A DNA stretch of 64,000 bases, from NCBI GenBank assembly GCA_963675135.1, contig OY776129.1, positions 60,637,028 to 60,701,027 of the forward strand. The letters are read 5' to 3'. Every line of letters begins with the position of its first letter. The stretch's first letter is position 1. A model generated the notes under the pieces. That model saw only the letters and a program-made list of their open reading frames with translations, was not told the origin of the DNA and ran no database searches. The DNA is from Galeopsis tetrahit. Its lineage: Eukaryota; Streptophyta; Magnoliopsida; Lamiales; Lamiaceae. A program made the translations under genes and the position numbers. Positions 58,325 to 64,000 of the stretch are shown piece by piece.

Positions 58325-61300
58325 ACAAAGTGGAATCGGTTCTATATTCTTTGTATAGGTATGGAAGTTCAGCTTCGACTCCTGAGAAAGGGTGTTCGTT
58401 GACAGATTGATGACTGCAGTGTGCTGTTTTTATAACCATGCTACATGTGTACCGTACTTATATCATTCTTTTTCTTACAAACTTTTTGAAAGAAATGGAC
58501 ATATCTGGACTTCTAGATCGAGGTTTGTATATAACTTTTCTTAGAGTTGGTTTGAAAGAGCAGTATGCGCGTGCACTTTGTAGGGAATCGGCTGTTACAC
58601 TGTAACGTAACTAGGGTGCTCGTTCTGTACGAATGTGATACTACTGTGCATTAGGGATTCATCGTTGTTCCTATCCATTTCTCATGTTAGGAAATTTTTG
58701 ATGTGGACTAGCTAATTTATTCGCCTGCTGTTTGTGAATCATGTTCAATTTCTTGATTTTGATCTTTTTAATGCTCTTATTAGTTATATTTCACATATCT
58801 TAATTCTTAAATCTCATGAATTTTCGTGCTCTAGTCTGGACAATCAATCATCCACTTAGAAGTGCTTTATCCATCAGCAGGTACGGCATCTATTATCCAT
58901 TTGATCGAAGATTTATCTGCTCAATATATGCTTTTATAGTGCTCGTACGTGTTGGATTTTACCTGTTTGAACGAGCATATTTGTGCTACGTAGTTATAAT
59001 GCTCGTACTCTGGTTTTCGAACGAATATGTATGCATTTATCCTGCTCATATGTGTTGGATTCTATCATGTATGTAGAATTATCCAGTTGAAGAAAGATAT
59101 ATATAACTAACTGCTTTATATATGCGAATAAACGGTAGATCCAGCTGTTGTGTTGGGTATTATGTGAAAGGGTCAAAAGAAGAGAGAATCTGATACCTTG
59201 CAATAATTTATGTGATGGTAAGGTTGGCATGTCGCAATATCCTCCAGATGATATAATCATTGACTGCCACCTCATTACATTTAAATACTCCTCACTAGTT
59301 GCAGATTAATATTTTTTTAGAACACTAGTAGTAATTTATACTGTCAGAAGGCTGCCTGTAAATAATTGGGAAATCTGATGCAGCAGGATAATTGTCACAT
59401 TTGAGATACCATATCTATACTGATATGATCATTTATAAACCCACAAACACACCCTGATATGAGAGTCATGAAATCAAAGATACTTTCTTATTTCGTAATT
59501 TTTCACTTATATTATTATAAATGAATAAATAAAATCAGAGAATGAAGAAACTTTGCTTGCAGTTATGATCGACCCTTATTTCAATTTAGACATATTCTTG
59601 TATTCAATTGAATTTTTTATCTACTACATTAGAATCAAATCAAAATTGTGATATAATTGCATTAGTTGTGTGTGCACATAGGTATGACTCTTCAATTTAA
59701 TAATTTTATTTCATATTTCATTATTTTAGCGATGATGATTGGTGATATCATACATCAGATTTTTTATTTTTTTAAAGTCCTAATGTTCAATTTAAAAATT
59801 GACTAATTCGAATGAACTAATTCCACCGATTTGGACTGAAAATAACGTGAACATAAAAGTAGAGCATCTGGTGCGAAGTTGGCAGTTCCATACTTGTTCA
59901 GTATAAGTGGGGAGGTGCCCATTCACTAGTTAAATCTGCAGGTTCCAATGAGATGGATACGCGCGGGGTTTAAATTTAGATAATCAACCACCAAAATCAT
60001 TATGAATTCCATTACCTATTTTTCGCATCAACAGTAAAAGTAAGAAAACAAAGGAAAATCTATCCTCAAATCTTTAAAGGGAAAATGCATATACCCTGCC
60101 ACTTTCATTTTTTTTTTTTTTTCCCTTTCTATTTATTCTCCTTATAGTTTCAAGTTACACAAGTTGTCCGAGGCAATATGATTTATAAGACAGTGCCCCA
60201 TTCTAATATTTAAATCTTACTTCGTTATATTGAGATTCGAGTACAGTTATACGTCCACATATTAATTATTATACAATATATAAGTGATTGAAACCCGTTA
60301 TAAGTCCACATATTAATTATTATACAATATATAAGTGATTGAAACCCGTCTTATATAAGACAATCTCATAAAAATTCTAATTAATAATTTTACGTTTATC
60401 TTGTACTCTATACTTGAGAAAACTAAGGACAAAAGTTAATAAAAGTAAAATTATTGACAAAATTACAGATGAGACAGTTTCATATATAAAAAATGGTTTT
60501 AATCAGTATTAATACGATTTATTGTTTGTACTGATTTATTAGGTGACATTTTTCTACGGTAAAAAACAATAACTAGTATTGATGACATTTTTCAGCAAAA
60601 AAATCTTTTACACTTGATAAAAGTAGAATAGTTCCTTAAAAATTTGAAAAATAATACCCCCTCCAATCCATTATTAATGTGGTTTTGATCAGTAAACTCG
60701 TTTGCAAATTAGATATGAAAGATTGCCCTTTTCACTGTAATTTAATTATATTTCTTCTTAAATACAAATTAATAATATGAAATGGCTTCTTTATTCTCAT
60801 TTTTCAAAATTATGTGACAAAAATAATGAAGACTAAGGGTAATTCAAGTGAAAAGTGTCTCAATCATTCAATCCAAACATGTTAATATTATCTTATCATA
60901 CATTTTTTAAAATTCAATATGACTATCTAAACATACAAATATACAATTTCATTTCTGAGAATAATATAATTTCACTAGATCGTATCAAATGTTAAGATGC
61001 AATTTAAGTTAACATGTACGTAATTTAGCTGTCTGAACTAATTATCTAAATGATAGATTGTGTTGTGTATCACTCATTAATTAATGGACAGCTATCATCA
61101 TGCCCAACTCCATTCCGTGGATCACATTTCAAGACATGTTAACCACTCAATCATGATAACCTAATTCATCCCAAAATCTTAGTCTAACGGCTCTCGTCCT
61201 AACATAAAGTGTTTTTTTTTTTTTTAAATATACTCATCACACTTATTTTATCTTTTTCTACTTTATTTATTTTATTCATAAATAAACAAGCACACTATAT

Positions 61301-61527
61301 GTGGATGGAAATAGTAATGAATTTGTTAAAAAAAAAACATTAAAATCTCTAGCGACAAGTTTGTGGACAATTGCATCATAACATGTAAAATTCCACAAGT
61401 AGCATGAATAGAGTTTCAATGATGGTTGATGACATTATTTATAATTCAAAATTAGTGTTTATAATTCAAAAGGTACATGTTGGAGGTTGTGACAAGTTAC
61501 AAAGAAAGAATTATTCTCATGTGCAGG
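58325..61527. other. Tail-to-tail spacer between GT17 and DUF707 genes
   Basis: 3.2 kb. About 58900-59075 has two diverged direct copies around GCTCGTACGTGTTGGATTTT and GCTCATATGTGTTGGATTCT. CCCCCTCCAATCCATTATTA near 60657 is a lone Stowaway-like end. No gene recognised. Confidence 0.4.
60253..60350. repeat. 51-bp tandem duplication
   Basis: Two essentially identical copies starting GTCCACATATTAATTATTAT at 60253 and 60304. Confidence 0.92.
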
Positions 61528-63634
61528 CTAGGATATCAATTGTTGTGAATTGTAATAATCTTTTTCTGCATTATTCATCCGAGATTGAAACATTTTCCAC
61601 TCTCTTGTACATCTTAGTCTCACCTACACAAAATCATCAACTTCAAATAATGCATATATACATTTAATCAAATAATATGAAACAAAAAATTAATAGACCA
61701 TACCCCTTGCCATGCACCCTGCTCTGGTTCCCCCTAAATAATAAAAAAAGAAGTTACTAGTTATGATCATCCAAATTGTGTTATAATTAATCTTCATGTA
61801 TATACCTGGGCTCCCAATGAAGGTATAGTCTGATGAACAATCCATTGAGCATCCACGACTCCGATTTTTTCATGAGCAGGCTATGATATATATGATCAAA
61901 ACATAACCATGATCAGCAGATGGATGAGACTATTCTGGTACATGTGTAGTTTGAATCTTAAAGCTAACCTCGACGCATTTTTGGAGGGCAAAGTCGAGAC
62001 CCCATCCATGGACCAAGTCGTTCTACGATTCGAGTATCATCAGCACAATGTTTAATATAAGTAAATGTATGTATTAAGACTAATGAATGTTGTGGAATAA
62101 GAACCTAACCTGAATCAAATGCCACGCACAGCGCCACGCCTCTCGCGAAAACACAGGAGCCATGATTTCCACAAACCTGTGTTGTGTGTCGTACGATGAA
62201 ATTAAGAATGTTTGTAAAGACGAAATGCGAAAGAAGGACTTACGCTGCACAGGGAGGCAACTGAGGATCAGAGCAAAAGCCTGGTTTCTCTGTTGTGTTC
62301 CTATATTCAGAACAAAGTATATAAGGAATGGATGTAATAGAGTCTAGTCTAGATGGTTTTCAGACAGGAAATCGGAACTACTTGTGAACTTCAAGATTAT
62401 CGCGCCTGCTTGTCATCTGCCAATGCATTTTTTTAGTGGGTTCTAGGCCTGGTTGTGAGATCTCCAGACCATATTTTCTCACAAGCTTAATGTACTCTTC
62501 AGCATTAAAATTCTCAACTCCAAGGTCTTCGTCCCACACAAAAATGTAGTCGTAAGGCGCTACAATGTCTGGATGAAGAAACCTCTTAGCATACCACCTG
62601 GTGATATATATGATTCAGACATATGCTTAATTCAAGCCCAAAAAACTGACATTTAATTTAGTTAGTTTGTTACCATTTTGTTTGTTTACTAACACTGATG
62701 TGAATAGCTCTTTTAGACCACTCAAAATCATTCCATTCCGAGGCTCTTCCATCATAATGAAACAAAACAATGGTAAAATTGTTTGAAAACTGTGGCAATT
62801 AAGAATGCAAACTGTGAGAATAGATCAGGGGAATTATATTAGAAGGCGTGACAACGTGGTGGCCGACCTTTTTCACTGCCTTGTCTATGTTTTCCCTTTG
62901 ATTATAACCAACTGTGAATGTTACCAGATAATTTGGTTTGTTTGGGAAGTCCTATAAAGTTATGAAGAAACAAAAAATATGAATTCACACTTAAGATTAT
63001 AACATTGCTCCAACTTATGAAAGTTGATTAGTTACCTCACTAGGTAGACCCCATAATCTGCGTAAATAAAGGTCTGATTCAGATACAACAATACCAGACG
63101 GCAACCTCTCCGCGCCTTTTGGATTTGTTGGTACCCAAATCTGAATCGGAAATGCCTCATATTATGACATGTCACACCATTAGTCCTTAATTTTAGCAAA
63201 TAAAACACAAACCTTTGATACATCCTTCACATTCTGATTTCCATTAGGCATGTTTTCGTCAGCTGTGCTTTCATTCAAAGTTTTGGTCGCGGAATCGTTA
63301 AGAATAAAGGAGGTGATATTTATCTGACACACAAGAATGCAGGACTTAGATATATACAAAAAGAGGCAACAAAAAGAACTTAGCTATAATGTTTGATGTA
63401 CCTTTGCTGATGGAAGTTTAGGAACCGATACACCTAAGATGAAGCCAATCATGATTCCGACACTAATAATCATGAGGATCTTGATGTTTTCATTTGGTTT
63501 TCTAATCATTGTGTTGCAAGAACAATGAAAAAGTTTGAACTTAGTACTCTCATATAAATATATACATCAATTGAACCAAGTCCGACATACCTGTGCCCGA
63601 TTTTGGCATTTGTAAGTATCTTTCCTGCTTCCAT
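61528..63634 (-). CDS. DUF707 family protein, 384 residues
   Basis: Thirteen exons on the minus strand: 63634-63591, 63501-63402, 63323-63213, 63140-63036, 62951-62868, 62789-62674, 62597-62382, 62300-62244, 62176-62110, 62022-61969, 61880-61806, 61733-61704, 61623-61528. Every junction is GT-AG and the summed length (1155 nt) keeps frame. A signal anchor spans about 21-40 (IKILMIISVGIMIGFILGVS). Family blocks: SESDLYLRRLWGLPSE, PNYLVTFTVGYNQRENID, FTIVLFHYDGRASEWNDFEW, WYAKRFLHPDIVAPYDYIFV then WDED (208-211), HGWGLDFALQKCVE, KIGVVDAQWIVHQTIPSLG. The WDED motif and fold are glycosyltransferase-like, but activity is unproven; the label lysine-ketoglutarate reductase trans-splicing-related found in databases is not supported by anything visible. 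A two-codon upstream ORF (ATGCATTGA) lies just before the ATG. Confidence 0.93.
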
Positions 63635-64000
63635 TTTTACACTCTGATGGCTTCAATGCATTGCTTAATTCACCTATATAGAGAAAATTGAGTATCTAGA
63701 AAAAGAAGAAGAAATTGAACACTTCAAAAATGACCAAACTTTTGAATAAAAAAAATGACTAGTAGAACTAAAACACGTCAATTTTCTCAAAAAGAGCTCC
63801 CAATTTTCAATTTTAGCAAGCAATCTTCCATGTGACAATTTTTGAACACTGAATTCAAGAAAGTTGCTTTATTGATCATGAACTCAAAAGTCAAACACAT
63901 GTAAATAAAACAATTGGGCTTTCTTGAGTTTAAAGATTTAAGGATGGATGCATTACTTCAAACCACATTAATGTAGGTCAAACAAACAATTAAGAAAATA
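63635..64000. other. Upstream region of the DUF707 gene
   Basis: AT-rich; a CTATATAG motif at about 63674-63681 is either a close TATA box or part of a leader intron acceptor. Nothing else recognised up to the window edge. Confidence 0.35.

Overview
The window is AT-rich nuclear DNA from a flowering plant, most likely a eudicot of the Lamiales type (the clade is inference from general appearance only). Genes have short exons and GT-AG introns, all five recognisable gene families are plant ones, and the spaces between genes are packed with plant-type mobile DNA: Stowaway, hAT, Mutator-like and CACTA ends, tRNA-derived SINEs, 5'-truncated LINEs and a lone LTR.

Genes, left to right: (1) 176-1587 (+), an eight-exon glucose-6-phosphate 1-epimerase-like protein that has lost the usual catalytic His and Glu; (2) 18559-19581 (+), an intronless AP2/ERF factor of the ESR/DORNROESCHEN clade, closest to ESR2/DRNL; (3) 25980-26216 (+), a 78-residue serine-rich-like plant protein with an intron in its 5' leader; (4) 26934-29043 (-), a four-exon BTB/NPH3 protein; (5) 56539-58324 (+), a two-exon GT17-family N-acetylglucosaminyltransferase; (6) 61528-63634 (-), a 13-exon DUF707 protein. 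Genes 2-6 correspond, from memory, to family members that sit close together on Arabidopsis chromosome 1, so this looks like an ancestral gene block whose spacers have been inflated by transposons, above all the 27 kb between genes 4 and 5.

Mobile DNA by region: 2.5-13.3 kb holds Stowaway MITEs, two tRNA-type SINEs, a 233-bp Mutator-like foldback, two hAT elements with 8-bp target duplications (one keeps the end of a transposase) and a LINE tail. At 17.5 kb and 34.5-38.4 kb lie more small elements with 9-bp duplications and a minisatellite core. The most striking region is 41.9-46.1 kb: four compact TIR elements (three with 9-10 bp-type Mutator duplications, one nested inside the end of another) that share an unusual plan: TIR, telo-box, CT-rich leader, CCG-rich pseudo-exon, array of self-complementary GTCGAC hairpins, telo-box, TIR. 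At 52.2-53.2 kb a 917-bp inverted-repeat element with a 10-bp target duplication carries telomere-type repeats in its loop. A 5'-truncated LINE with RNase H follows at 53.5-55.5 kb.

No rRNA, genuine tRNA gene or CRISPR was seen. The large ORFs of the 42-46 kb region are low-complexity translations of the TIR elements, not genes. Family identities and Arabidopsis comparisons come from memory of protein families; target-site duplications and inverted repeats were read directly from the bases.
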